In this document: positions 17,021 to 26,232 of the stretch, piece after piece
Position numbering within the stretch: position 1 is the first letter of the stretch
Layout: every line of letters begins with the position of its first letter
The notes under the pieces: model-generated
Seen by the model: only the letters and a program-made list of their open reading frames with translations
The model's database searches: none
Told to the model about the DNA's origin: nothing
Position numbers and translations under genes: made by a program
Assembly (NCBI GenBank): GCA_038207425.1
Contig: JBBQZU010000035.1
Location: 1-26,408, forward strand
Origin: JBBQZU01 sp038207425
Lineage (GTDB): Bacteria > Bacteroidota > Bacteroidia > Flavobacteriales_D > Cryomorphaceae
DNA length: 26,408 nt
Direction: 5' to 3'

Positions 17021-19693
17021 ATGCACAAGCTCTGCACCCTTTTATTTTTAATTTCCATTCCGCTACTTGGATCGTCGAATGCTGAAAAGCTATACTACCA
17101 TGCCGATGGCGAAAAGCTCGCACTCCACGCCGATGAATCTACATTGGTAATTCATTTCAATCCTGCCATCGCCGACCGGGTAGCACAAATAAATTTACCT
17201 AACACCATTAATTTCGAAATCCACGAAATACAGGGAAGGGCTTTACTCACATTTAGTGGCCAATACAAGCAGGCTGATATTGATGATATCTCTCTCACCT
17301 TAGGATCTCAAAATTTATACTCTGCTGTATCAGGTTTTATGCTGAGTGATGGCTTCAAGATGGCCCTTACGCATGAAGTTGTTGCAGAATTTGCAGAAGG
17401 TATGGGCCCCGAGTCTCCTGCAGTGAGAGCGCTGGGAGCAAAATACGGAGCAAGCTATAACCGTGATGAATATGGCACAAGCATTTTTCGCGTAAGCGAC
17501 CCCATAAAAGGACTTCAATTTACAAACACACTTGTGGAGCAAGGTATGGCAATCTGGGCCCACCCTGACTTTTACGCAAAGGTTACCAAATACAATGACC
17601 CATTATACCCACAGCAATATCAGATGAACAATACAGGGCAGGTGGTAAACGGCTACGCCGGATTGTTCGGAATAGACTGCAACGCACCTCCGGCATGGGC
17701 TGTTACCACGGGATTGAGCACCACTGTAATCGCAGTAATTGACGATGGCCTCGAAGCGCATGAAGATCTGGTAGACGAAAGCAACGCTACACGCATACTC
17801 AGTGGAAATACCCCCGTAACTGGCGGCAGCGGCACACCCCGCTACAGCAGTGATGCACATGGAATGGCCTGCACCGGTATTATTGCTGCTACGCATAACA
17901 ATGCCAAAGGGGTGCGCGGCGTTGCGCCGAATGTAAAATTGCGCTCAGTAAATATCTTTTGGGGCGGTGAAACCACCCAAAATATTGCAAACGGTATAAA
18001 CTGGGCTAGAACGCAAGGCGTCGATATAATGAGCAACAGTTGGGGATATGCATCCTGCACAGTGAGCTATTCAAATATAAACTCTGCCTTGAGCAGTGCC
18101 CGCACAAATGGCAGAGGCGGCAAAGGATGCATTGTAGTATTTGCTTCAGGCAATGGGAGCAAAACATGCATAGACTACCCCGCCAACCGCTCTGATGTAA
18201 TAGCCGTAGGTGCCGTAACCAACATAGGCACCCACAGCAACTATTCAAATGCAGGGCCTCAACTTTCGCTTGTAGCTCCATCTGATGCGGACTTTGGTCA
18301 GGCAGGTGCATCAGTTAGAACAATAGACCGCATGGGCGTTGCCGGATATAACTCCGGTAATTACGAATCATTCTTTGGTGGTACTTCAGCAGCATGCCCC
18401 GTGGTATCAGGGGTAGCAGCCCTGCTTATAGCTGTAAATCCTGACCTTACCGAAGCGCAAGTGCGCAGCACCTTGCAGACTACCGCAAGCGATATGGGAA
18501 CAACAGGGTTTGACAATACCTACGGCTACGGTCGTGTAAATGCCGGAGCAGCAGTCGCTGCTATAGCACCACCACCGCCCGCATGCACTGAAAATGAATT
18601 GCTTCTGGGCATCACTTTCGACAATTACCCAGAAGAAACATCCTGGAATATTACAGATGTTAATTTAAATATAATCGCATCAGGAGGCACTTATCCTGCA
18701 CAACCCGACGGTAGCACGCTCAATATTGCGCTGTGCGCACTTGATGGATGTTATACCTTGAATATGTTCGACATATATGGAGATGGTCTGTGCTGCCAAT
18801 TCGGAAATGGAAGTTTTACCCTCAGTGAAGTGAATGGAGGTGCCATTTTGGCAAGCGGTGGTCAATTTACCTTCGATACCAGCTTGCCATTTTGCTTAGG
18901 CACAGTTGAAGAACCGGCAAGTTGTACCCCAATTGATTTCAATAATTACCCCCTGCTCTCATACGGCGGCGGTGGTCTTGACGTAGGCTTTGCACAGGTG
19001 CAAAATGGCGGCGCTACCTTATACCAGCAAAACAACTCCTTAAAAGCTATACTGCTCAACTATGTTGTTACCGAAAACACCATTCTCGAGTTTGAATTCA
19101 GATGCACCCAGCAAGCCCAAATGCATGGCATCGGTTTTCACAATACCAATCAGGTAAACCCTAGCAGGATATTTAAAATTTACGGCACACAGGATTTGGG
19201 AACCATCACAGCCTACAACACCTATACTCCAAATAATTTTGTGCAGTTTTCGATACCTGTGGGTCAGTACTATACAGGTGCCAACCTTACAAGATTGTTT
19301 TTCCTTACAGGAAATTATGCCGGCAATCCGAAGGGTATCTCTGAATGGCGCAATGTGCGGGTATATGAAACTGGAGATTGCACCCCTGCGCTGATTGCAG
19401 GTGTGTTTACAAACTTCGAAATAGCTGACATCAGCCTGAGCAGTAGTTCAGGTGAAGGCTATAGAATGTACCCAAACCCAACCCGCGACAATGTAGAGAT
19501 ACTGGCATTTGGCGGGGCTGAAATTGAAAGCTACCGCATATTCAACACTGCCGGAATGGTGGTAGCCAGCGAAGTGGTTAACACAACAATGGTAAGTATA
19601 TCACTTTCACATCTTTCAAGCGGAGTATATTTTGCCGAATGGATAGGATCAAATGGCCAGATATACCGCGAAAAGCTGTTGACAACAAAATAG
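17021..19693 (+). CDS. T9SS-secreted subtilisin-like serine protease
   Basis: 890 residues. Signal peptide about 1-21; propeptide to about 190; S8 catalytic domain about 195-515 with D241 in AVIDDG, H280 in DAHGMACTG, oxyanion N378 in ASGN and S456 in GGTSAACP. After this come a YGDGLCCQFGNGS module (about 523-625), a beta-sandwich module with CTPIDF, GIGF, FKIYGT, IPVGQYYTG and WRNVRVYE (about 635-787), and a type A T9SS sorting domain (about 810-890, YPNP to the basic end). The enzyme should be active outside the cell, degrading protein. The beta-sandwich module recurs in the next gene, so the pair likely shares a binding target or anchoring role. Confidence 0.93.
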   Translation: MHKLCTLLFLISIPLLGSSNAEKLYYHADGEKLALHADESTLVIHFNPAIADRVAQINLPNTINFEIHEIQGRALLTFSGQYKQADIDDISLTLGSQNLYSAVSGFMLSDGFKMALTHEVVAEFAEGMGPESPAVRALGAKYGASYNRDEYGTSIFRVSDPIKGLQFTNTLVEQGMAIWAHPDFYAKVTKYNDPLYPQQYQMNNTGQVVNGYAGLFGIDCNAPPAWAVTTGLSTTVIAVIDDGLEAHEDLVDESNATRILSGNTPVTGGSGTPRYSSDAHGMACTGIIAATHNNAKGVRGVAPNVKLRSVNIFWGGETTQNIANGINWARTQGVDIMSNSWGYASCTVSYSNINSALSSARTNGRGGKGCIVVFASGNGSKTCIDYPANRSDVIAVGAVTNIGTHSNYSNAGPQLSLVAPSDADFGQAGASVRTIDRMGVAGYNSGNYESFFGGTSAACPVVSGVAALLIAVNPDLTEAQVRSTLQTTASDMGTTGFDNTYGYGRVNAGAAVAAIAPPPPACTENELLLGITFDNYPEETSWNITDVNLNIIASGGTYPAQPDGSTLNIALCALDGCYTLNMFDIYGDGLCCQFGNGSFTLSEVNGGAILASGGQFTFDTSLPFCLGTVEEPASCTPIDFNNYPLLSYGGGGLDVGFAQVQNGGATLYQQNNSLKAILLNYVVTENTILEFEFRCTQQAQMHGIGFHNTNQVNPSRIFKIYGTQDLGTITAYNTYTPNNFVQFSIPVGQYYTGANLTRLFFLTGNYAGNPKGISEWRNVRVYETGDCTPALIAGVFTNFEIADISLSSSSGEGYRMYPNPTRDNVEILAFGGAEIESYRIFNTAGMVVASEVVNTTMVSISLSHLSSGVYFAEWIGSNGQIYREKLLTTK

Positions 19694-19702
19694 TGTTTAA
19701 TC

Positions 19703-19745
19703 GCACGTACAAAAAAATGAAGCCAATCGCTTCCTTTTTTTGTGC
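19703..19745 (+). terminator. Terminator after the subtilisin gene
   Basis: The stem GAAGC/GCTTC on the loop CAATC is extended, past one mismatch, by seven A paired with seven T. It begins about ten bases after the stop codon. The A/T arms mean it could act in both directions. Confidence 0.75.
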
Positions 19746-19767
19746 CCACCCCTGCTGAGGTGCCTTT

Positions 19768-19812
19768 AAGCAGAACCATTCTGGCTTTGGTCGAATAGGT
19801 TCGATTCTGCTT
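19768..19812 (+). other. Three-way-junction-like inverted repeats
   Basis: AAGCAGAA (19768-19775) pairs with TTCTGCTT (19805-19812); directly inside lie two further hairpins, CCA...TGG (19776-19790) and TCGAA-TAGG-TTCGA (19791-19804), with no unpaired bases between them. It sits between the terminator and the metalloprotease gene and may be a folded leader or a small mobile repeat. Confidence 0.35.
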
Positions 19813-19901
19813 TGATAAAGCATTGAAACAAATCAAATTTGCATGTACTCAAACAGTATTTGTATTGAGACTTTAACCGTTGTCATGTATAACTAAGTGC
19901 T

Positions 19902-22007
19902 ATGAATTTAAATCATTCTTTGAAAGCTTCTTTCAAGCTCGCAATGCTCCTTTTTCTAACCCATACATCTGCCCCAACTTTTGGCCAAGATGGAATGCAG
20001 AAACAAGTTGAATCTCTCCGAAGCGCAGGGATTATTTTTAAACCTGTCAATCTGTTCGCAGTTCAAAAAACCATTTCATACCAACAACTTAGTGAGCTAT
20101 CCATTTCACCGGAAGTATTGAGCAGCCTCGTAGTATTGGACATTGAGCCTGAAGCGAATAACGAACTATTGAGCAAACGACCCTCGTTTATTTCGCTCCA
20201 AATTCATCAGGAGAGTGGCAATCCATGGCTCATAGACCTCTTTGAGTTTGACTTCCGCGATGGCGAGCTTATCATACATAGCGATACAAGAACCATAACT
20301 CCAGAAAACACTCCCATGCTGTACCGCGGCAGTATAAGAGGATTCGATAATTCATTTGCAGCAATCACCATCACGGCTGGTGAAGTAAGGGGGCTAATCT
20401 CCGTTCATTCCGAAACCTACACCATTGGTAAAACTCCGTCGGGGGTTCATATACTATATCAAATTGATCATTTCAACCCCGGTACAGACTTTAGCTGCGA
20501 AGCATTGGAAACAGAGGAGAGCATTAAAGACAAAGACTACCAATTTGTATCAGCCCCAAAGTCGCTGCGATGCGTGAAGGTAAAGGCAGAAATTGAAAAA
20601 AACCTGATTGACTGGATTGGAGGGCCGCAAAATGCCATAGACTATGCGATAGGACTATTTAATGAAGTTACGACACTGTATGCAAATGACGATATCACCT
20701 TGGTGCTGGCTGAATTGCTTCTTTGGGAAAATGGCAGTCCTTACAGTGGGACGGCCCTGACCTATATTCAGCAAATGACCAACAACTCACCGAATGCCAA
20801 CCTTACAACAATGTTGTCAAGGTCCAATTTCGGAGGAGTAGCTTATCTCACTGCTGTGTGTTCATCAAATTTTGGCGTAAGCTACAACGGTGTTTACGGC
20901 AGCTACAGCAATGTTCCAACTTACTCATGGGATGCAATGGTAGTAGCCCATGAGCTTGGCCACAACCTCTCGTCGCCACATACCCACGCATGTTCCTGGA
21001 ATGGCAATAATACCGCACTCGATGGCTGTGGGCCCCAAGCCGGTTATTCCGAAGGCTGCACTGCTTCACTGCCTACCAACGGTGGAACCATCATGAGCTA
21101 TTGCCATCTGATTGGCGGAGTGGGCATCAATTTCAACAATGGATTTGGCGTGCAACCGGCGAACAGAATACGAAATTATGTAAACAACGCATCCTGTCTT
21201 TCTACTACTTGCACAGGAATAGGTGGAGGAGAACCTGAACCGGAAGTTTGCACGCCGCTGAACTTTTCAAACTTTGCAATTAATACCTACGCTCCGAGCT
21301 TGAGCACCGGCACTTCGCAGGTACAAAACTCAGGAAGTACTCTGTTTTTGCAAAACAATTCGGGCAGATCAATAAACCTCGGCTACACAGTAACCCCAAA
21401 TACAATCCTGCAATTTGAATTCAGCAGTACCGCTCAGGCACAATTGCATGGCGTAGGTTTCAATAGCAGCAACAGCCTTGTTCCTTCTAGGATATTCAAG
21501 GTATATGGCACATTAAACAATCCGCAAACAATCAATAATTTCAGCGCGTACAGTGGTTCTGCTTATGTAGCATTTTCCATACCCGTTGGTAGTTTTTACA
21601 CGGGCACCAGCCTGGGTCAGCTATTCTTCGTTTCCGGAAATGTTGCAGGCGCGCCATCGGGCAACTCCTACTTCCGAAATGTAAGGGTTTTTGAGAGCGG
21701 GCAATGCTCTACAGCAGCGACATTTGGCGAAAGCCCGGTATTTGAGCTGGCTTCTGAGGCTGCAACCGGAATTTTTTCTCTGTACCCCAATCCTGCAAAT
21801 TACAGCACCGAGCTTTATGCAACAGGTTTTGACGGCACCTTGCAACTGCGGGTATTTGACCTTTCGGGAAAAGTGGTGCTTACGCAAAATACTGCTGCGA
21901 CCAGAACAACAATGGAGCTCGATGAGCTTAAGCCCGGTATTTATGTTATTGAAGCCCGCACCGATACCAGGACCGCTTTTCGCGAAAAGCTTTTGATAGC
22001 AAGATAA
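19902..22007 (+). CDS. T9SS-secreted reprolysin-like zinc metalloprotease
   Basis: 701 residues. Signal peptide about 1-29; a propeptide to about 220; then a metzincin catalytic domain (about 225-435) with HELGHNLSSPH (ligands H350, H354 and H360, general base E351) and a Met-turn at IMSYCH (M398). Paired cysteines (C363, C376, C386, C401) support secretion. Residues about 450-601 are the same beta-sandwich module as in the subtilisin upstream (CTPLNF, GVGF, FKVYGT, IPVGSFYTG, FRNVRVFE). The end is a type A T9SS sorting domain (about 625-701, LYPNPANYS to EKLLIAR). Together with the serine protease it should make small peptides outside the cell. Confidence 0.92.
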   Translation: MNLNHSLKASFKLAMLLFLTHTSAPTFGQDGMQKQVESLRSAGIIFKPVNLFAVQKTISYQQLSELSISPEVLSSLVVLDIEPEANNELLSKRPSFISLQIHQESGNPWLIDLFEFDFRDGELIIHSDTRTITPENTPMLYRGSIRGFDNSFAAITITAGEVRGLISVHSETYTIGKTPSGVHILYQIDHFNPGTDFSCEALETEESIKDKDYQFVSAPKSLRCVKVKAEIEKNLIDWIGGPQNAIDYAIGLFNEVTTLYANDDITLVLAELLLWENGSPYSGTALTYIQQMTNNSPNANLTTMLSRSNFGGVAYLTAVCSSNFGVSYNGVYGSYSNVPTYSWDAMVVAHELGHNLSSPHTHACSWNGNNTALDGCGPQAGYSEGCTASLPTNGGTIMSYCHLIGGVGINFNNGFGVQPANRIRNYVNNASCLSTTCTGIGGGEPEPEVCTPLNFSNFAINTYAPSLSTGTSQVQNSGSTLFLQNNSGRSINLGYTVTPNTILQFEFSSTAQAQLHGVGFNSSNSLVPSRIFKVYGTLNNPQTINNFSAYSGSAYVAFSIPVGSFYTGTSLGQLFFVSGNVAGAPSGNSYFRNVRVFESGQCSTAATFGESPVFELASEAATGIFSLYPNPANYSTELYATGFDGTLQLRVFDLSGKVVLTQNTAATRTTMELDELKPGIYVIEARTDTRTAFREKLLIAR

Positions 22008-22080
22008 CTTACGCAGCAGATTGTTTAAAAAGCGAAATGCCATCAGGCCATTTTCGAAGTAGTTAATTGAGGTGAATGCT

Positions 22081-22088
22081 TACCTTTG
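22081..22088 (+). promoter_or_regulatory. -7 promoter element of the prp operon
   Basis: TACCTTTG, exact to TAnnTTTG, 32 bases ahead of the prpD ATG; transcription would start near 22095. The -33 region lacks TTG at the best spacing. Confidence 0.5.
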
Positions 22089-22119
22089 CGCCGCAAAAAC
22101 CTAAGCATTATCACCCACC

Positions 22120-23631
22120 ATGAAAAACCACTTAGTAAAAGTATATCCTTCAAAAGTAAACCTCCCAAAAGAAGACCAACTGGCTTGGAAACTGGCCCGT
22201 ATGGTTACTGACAATGTTGTCATTAGCGATGAAGTAGTCGATATGGTAATCAATCGGATTATTGACAACGCATCGGTTGCAATTGCATCAGTGAACCGCA
22301 CCCCGGTGGTAAATGCTCGCGCTCAGACACTTGCACATCAGCGCAGCGACCGCGGAGCAAATGTATTCGGAATGCCCCGCGACTTTAAGGTACACGCCGA
22401 GTGGGCAGCTTGGGCCAACTGTGTAGCGGTGCGCGAACTCGACTACCACGATACCTTCCTCGCTGCCGACTACTCGCACCCGGCCGACAGTATACCCGCA
22501 GTAATTGCCGTAGCACAGCAACTCGGAAAAACCGGTAAGGACCTTCTTCGCGGAATTGTAGCGGCGTATGAAGTGCACGTAAATCTCGTAAAAGCCATAT
22601 GCCTTCACGAACACAAAATTGACCATGTGGCTCATCTCTGTCCGGCACAAGCAGCCGGGGTATGTTCCTTGCTTGGCCTTGACACTGAAACCACCTATCA
22701 GGCTATTCAACAAGCGCTGCATACATCAATAAGCACCCGCCAAAGCCGCAAGGGAGAGATATCGAGCTGGAAAGCTTATGTGCCAGCTCATGGAGCAAAG
22801 CTGGCCATAGAAGCGGTAGACAGGGCCATGCGCGGCGAAAAAAGCCCATCGCCAATATACGAAGGCGAAGACAGCGTAATAGCTTGGATACTAAGTGGTC
22901 CGCTTGCTGAGTACACCATACCACTCCCCGAGCCCGGCGAAGAAAAGCGCGCCATTCTCGAAACCTATACCAAGGAGCACTCAGCCGAATACCAATCGCA
23001 AGCGCTTATAGACCTGGCTGCGAGAATGCGCGATAAAATTTCAGACTTCTCACAAATTGACAATATACTTATTGAAACATCGCACCATACACATTATGTG
23101 ATTGGTACGGGCAGCAACGACCCTCAAAAGTTTGATCCATACTCAACGCGTGAGACACTTGATCACAGCATCATGTACATATTTGCCGTAGCGCTCGAAG
23201 ATGGTGCCTGGCACCATGTAAAATCATACGAACCTTCAAGAGCTCAGCGGCCTGAAACAGTAGCACTTTGGCAAAAAATATCGACTGTTGAAAAAGAAAA
23301 GTGGACCTTGCTTTACCACGATCGAAATCCAGACCTGAAAGCATTTGGTGGCAAAGTGATCATTACCATGAAAGACGGCAGCAAGATTGAAGACGAAATA
23401 GAGCGCGCCAATGCCCACCCTGCTGGAGCGCGGCCATTCAAAAGGCCAAATTATATTGGAAAATTCGATATGCTCACCGATGGAATCATTGCACCCGCTG
23501 AGCGAAATAGATTTATAAATTTGGCAGAACGCCTACCTCAGCTCAGTGCAGCCGAAGTAATGGCGCTTACCGTAGAGATGCCTTTTGACAAAGTGCTTGA
23601 GAACAAACCAAACCAAAAAGGAATATTCTGA
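22120..23631 (+). CDS. prpD: 2-methylcitrate dehydratase (MmgE/PrpD family)
   Basis: 503 residues, the usual length of PrpD. Family marks are RGANVFG, WANCVAVRELDYHDTF, HPADSIPAVIAVAQ, AYEVHVNL, the HTSISTRQSRKGEISSWKAY region and the C-terminal FKRPNYIGKF. PrpD removes water from 2-methylcitrate to give 2-methyl-cis-aconitate in the cytosolic methylcitrate cycle. The gene is followed after one base by prpB, and prpC comes next, which fixes the assignment against other MmgE-type proteins. A separate aconitase-type hydratase (AcnB or AcnD) elsewhere would be needed for the next step. Confidence 0.92.
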   Translation: MKNHLVKVYPSKVNLPKEDQLAWKLARMVTDNVVISDEVVDMVINRIIDNASVAIASVNRTPVVNARAQTLAHQRSDRGANVFGMPRDFKVHAEWAAWANCVAVRELDYHDTFLAADYSHPADSIPAVIAVAQQLGKTGKDLLRGIVAAYEVHVNLVKAICLHEHKIDHVAHLCPAQAAGVCSLLGLDTETTYQAIQQALHTSISTRQSRKGEISSWKAYVPAHGAKLAIEAVDRAMRGEKSPSPIYEGEDSVIAWILSGPLAEYTIPLPEPGEEKRAILETYTKEHSAEYQSQALIDLAARMRDKISDFSQIDNILIETSHHTHYVIGTGSNDPQKFDPYSTRETLDHSIMYIFAVALEDGAWHHVKSYEPSRAQRPETVALWQKISTVEKEKWTLLYHDRNPDLKAFGGKVIITMKDGSKIEDEIERANAHPAGARPFKRPNYIGKFDMLTDGIIAPAERNRFINLAERLPQLSAAEVMALTVEMPFDKVLENKPNQKGIF

Positions 23632-23632
23632 G

Positions 23633-24526
23633 ATGATTATCAGTGATAAGAGTACTTCAGAAAAGAGAGCCCATTTTGCGGCAGCTCTGAAATCGGGCAA
23701 ATTGCTTCAATTTCCGGGAGCGTACAATCCGCTCGTGGCCATGCTTATTGAGCAAACCGGATTTGACGGTGTGTATGTATCGGGTGCTGTGATGGCCAAT
23801 TCAATCGGCTTGCCCGATATCGGCATGACAACGCTCACTGAAGTATCTCAAACTGCTTCATCCATAGCGCGCGTTACGAGCCTGCCTACCATCATGGATA
23901 TCGACACCGGATTTGGCGAAACCATGAGCGTGGCACGAACCATCAAGGAACTCATCTATCTCGGGCTGGCCGGATGCCATATTGAAGACCAGGTAAATCC
24001 CAAACGCTGCGGACACCTTGACAATAAAGAGTTGGTAAGCACCGCTGATATGGTGCAAAAGGTGCGCGCTGCTGCCGATTCTAAAACCGATCCTAACTTC
24101 ATAGTAATAGCGCGCACTGATGCCCGCGGAGTGGAAGGACTTGACAAGGCCATTGAACGTGCCAAAGCCTACGTGGAAGCAGGGGCCGATATGATTTTTC
24201 CCGAAGCAATGGGCGACGAGAACGAGTTTGAAGCATTCAGAAAAGCCATCAATGTACCACTGCTTGCCAATATGACCGAGTTTGGCAAGTCTAAATTACT
24301 TACCAAAACCCAACTTGAGAACCTAGGGTACAACCTGGTAATATATCCGGTAACAACACAGCGTCTGGCTATGATGGCTGTGGAAGAAGGCCTGGCTGCA
24401 ATAAAGCGCGACGGCACTCAGGAAGGAATGCTGGACCGTATGCAAACCCGCAAAAGGCTGTATGAAGTATTAAAGTACGAAGACTATAATACATACGACA
24501 GCAAGTTGTATAATTTTGAGCTTTAA
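23633..24526 (+). CDS. prpB: 2-methylisocitrate lyase
   Basis: 297 residues from the ATG at 23633; the frame is open to 23585, but that would overlap prpD and add a non-homologous 16-residue extension. Members of the isocitrate lyase/PEP mutase family share YVSGA, the metal-binding DIDTGFG (D89, D91), IEDQ (E118) and the catalytic loop KRCGH (C126), all present here. PrpB splits 2-methylisocitrate into pyruvate and succinate. The start lies one base after the prpD stop, which suggests translational coupling. Confidence 0.94.
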   Translation: MIISDKSTSEKRAHFAAALKSGKLLQFPGAYNPLVAMLIEQTGFDGVYVSGAVMANSIGLPDIGMTTLTEVSQTASSIARVTSLPTIMDIDTGFGETMSVARTIKELIYLGLAGCHIEDQVNPKRCGHLDNKELVSTADMVQKVRAAADSKTDPNFIVIARTDARGVEGLDKAIERAKAYVEAGADMIFPEAMGDENEFEAFRKAINVPLLANMTEFGKSKLLTKTQLENLGYNLVIYPVTTQRLAMMAVEEGLAAIKRDGTQEGMLDRMQTRKRLYEVLKYEDYNTYDSKLYNFEL

Positions 24527-24553
24527 GAAACCTACCACTTAACCATACCCACC

Positions 24554-25672
24554 ATGACTGAAAAAATTATTGTCCCCAAGGGCCTCGCTGGAGTAGTAAC
24601 AGACGAAACTGCCATCTCTAAAGTAATGCCTGAGAGCAACTCACTTACCTACCGCGGCTACCGAGTGCAGGACCTATGCGAGCGCTGCAGCTTTGAAGAA
24701 GTGGCTTACCTGCTTGTGCATGATGATTTGCCAAGCGGCAGTGAAAACAAGGCATTTTCTGACAAAGAAAAAAGCTACCGCAATATAAGCAGTGCTCTGC
24801 TTGCTTCGATATCACATTTCCCGAAAGGGGCACATCCTATGGATACGCTCCGCACAGGAGTAAGCTTTTTGGGTATGGAAGATAAGCGCATCTGGGACGA
24901 TTCGCCGGCTACCAATATGGATAAATCCATTGGTTTGCTGGCGCGAATCCCTACGATTATTGCCGCAACCTACCGCCATGAGAATGGGCTTCCATACATT
25001 GCTCCTGATTTCTCGCTAGGCATAAGTGCCAACTTCTTTCATATGTGCTTCGGCAAGGTGCCTGCGCCCGAAGTGGTGAAGGCATTTGATGTATCGCTGA
25101 TACTTTATGCGGAACACAGTTTTAACGCATCAACTTTTGCTACGCGCGTTATCACATCTACCACAAGCGATATGTACAGCGCGGTATGCGGTGGTATTGG
25201 CGCATTGAAAGGCCCGCTGCACGGAGGTGCAAACGAGCAGGTGATGCATATGCTCAAGGAAATCAACGATCCGAAAATAGCCCGCCAATGGATGCTCGAT
25301 GCGCTTGAGCAAAAAAAGAAGGTAATGGGCTTCGGACACCGCGTGTACCGCAATGGTGACTCGCGCGTGCCTACCATGAAAAAGTACGCCGAGGGCATGG
25401 CCAAATTTACCGGTCAGGAAAAATGGCTTGAAATAGCCAATATTCTTGAAGACACGATGGTGAGCGAAAAAAATATCTATCCAAACCTCGATTTCCCCGC
25501 AGGCCCTGCTTACTACATGATGGGCTTCGAGATAGAGATGTTTACCCCGATTTTTGTAATGAGCCGCATTACGGGTTGGTGTGCGCATATTATGGAGCAG
25601 CGGGCAAACAATAGACTTATAAGGCCGCTCAGCGATTATATCGGAAGTCCTGAAAGATTCATTAACCGGTAA
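24554..25672 (+). CDS. prpC: 2-methylcitrate synthase / citrate synthase family
   Basis: 372 residues, the short type II-like form of the citrate synthase family. Catalytic residues are in place: H223 (GPLHGGANE), H262 (GFGHRVYRNGDSR) and D313 (NLDFPAG), plus AEHSFNAST with H188. PrpC joins propionyl-CoA and oxaloacetate to 2-methylcitrate. The place behind prpD-prpB, 27 bases downstream, supports the methylcitrate role over the main TCA citrate synthase; some members accept acetyl-CoA too. No terminator was recognised after it. Confidence 0.92.
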   Translation: MTEKIIVPKGLAGVVTDETAISKVMPESNSLTYRGYRVQDLCERCSFEEVAYLLVHDDLPSGSENKAFSDKEKSYRNISSALLASISHFPKGAHPMDTLRTGVSFLGMEDKRIWDDSPATNMDKSIGLLARIPTIIAATYRHENGLPYIAPDFSLGISANFFHMCFGKVPAPEVVKAFDVSLILYAEHSFNASTFATRVITSTTSDMYSAVCGGIGALKGPLHGGANEQVMHMLKEINDPKIARQWMLDALEQKKKVMGFGHRVYRNGDSRVPTMKKYAEGMAKFTGQEKWLEIANILEDTMVSEKNIYPNLDFPAGPAYYMMGFEIEMFTPIFVMSRITGWCAHIMEQRANNRLIRPLSDYIGSPERFINR

Positions 25673-25781
25673 CAATTTCAGCAATAAAATTTAGTCGTGA
25701 ATCAATAGCCAAGAGTGGCATCTTTCTTCTCAAAAAAATCATCTACATTCATGCCTTTGCGCAAGTATGCACTAATTTAGT

Positions 25782-26232
25782 TTGAAGTATAAATTTAAAA
25801 GAAGATAGCCCAAAATGGCTGAAGCGAACACAGGAAGGGAGTTGGGAACCAGAAATACTCATCTCTGGAATAATTCTACTTGCCCTCACGCAGGTACCGC
25901 GGCTTTTGGATAAGCTTCATTTTTATTTAGAGGAACAAACGTCGGGCTTTTGGTTTTACACAACCTATACGGATGATTTCGTTATCACGCTACTCAAAAC
26001 CAGTTCTTACTGGCTCATTGCTGCGCTTAGCATTCATCTTGTATTTCGCAGTATATGGGTAAGTTTTGTAGGACTTAGTTATGTATTTCCCGAAGGAATT
26101 AACCACGAACGACTCCAACTAACTCCTTACTTCCGAAGTAAGATAGCCAATATTCCAAGCTTTCAGGACTCCGTTCAAAAGTTAGAGCGGATATGCAGTT
26201 CCATATATGCTACTGCATTTTTGCTCGTTATG
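25782..26232 (+). pseudogene. Membrane-protein gene, frameshifted at the start and cut by an IS element
   Basis: From 25801 a long frame without a start codon reads EDSPKWLKRTQ, then GSWEPEILISGIILLALTQ, a cytosolic end plus first membrane helix of a Bacteroidetes membrane-protein family I recognise by its WEPEILISG motif only. A second helix follows (SYWLIAALSIHLVFRSIWVS). One base upstream in another frame lies TTG AAG TAT AAA TTT AAA (25782-25799), which would supply the missing start after a one-base change in the A run at 25797-25800. The frame ends at TGA 26233, which is the first triplet of the neighbouring IS3-type end, so the C-terminal part is lost. Function unknown. Confidence 0.65.

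Noticed and set aside
19791..19812. tRNA-like GGTTCGATTC
   Set aside because: The bases around it do not form a T-arm stem, and no acceptor, D or anticodon arm could be built upstream.
23585..23632. Upstream start for prpB giving 313 residues
   Set aside because: It would overlap prpD by 47 bases and add residues not found in the family; the ATG at 23633 gives the standard PrpB length.
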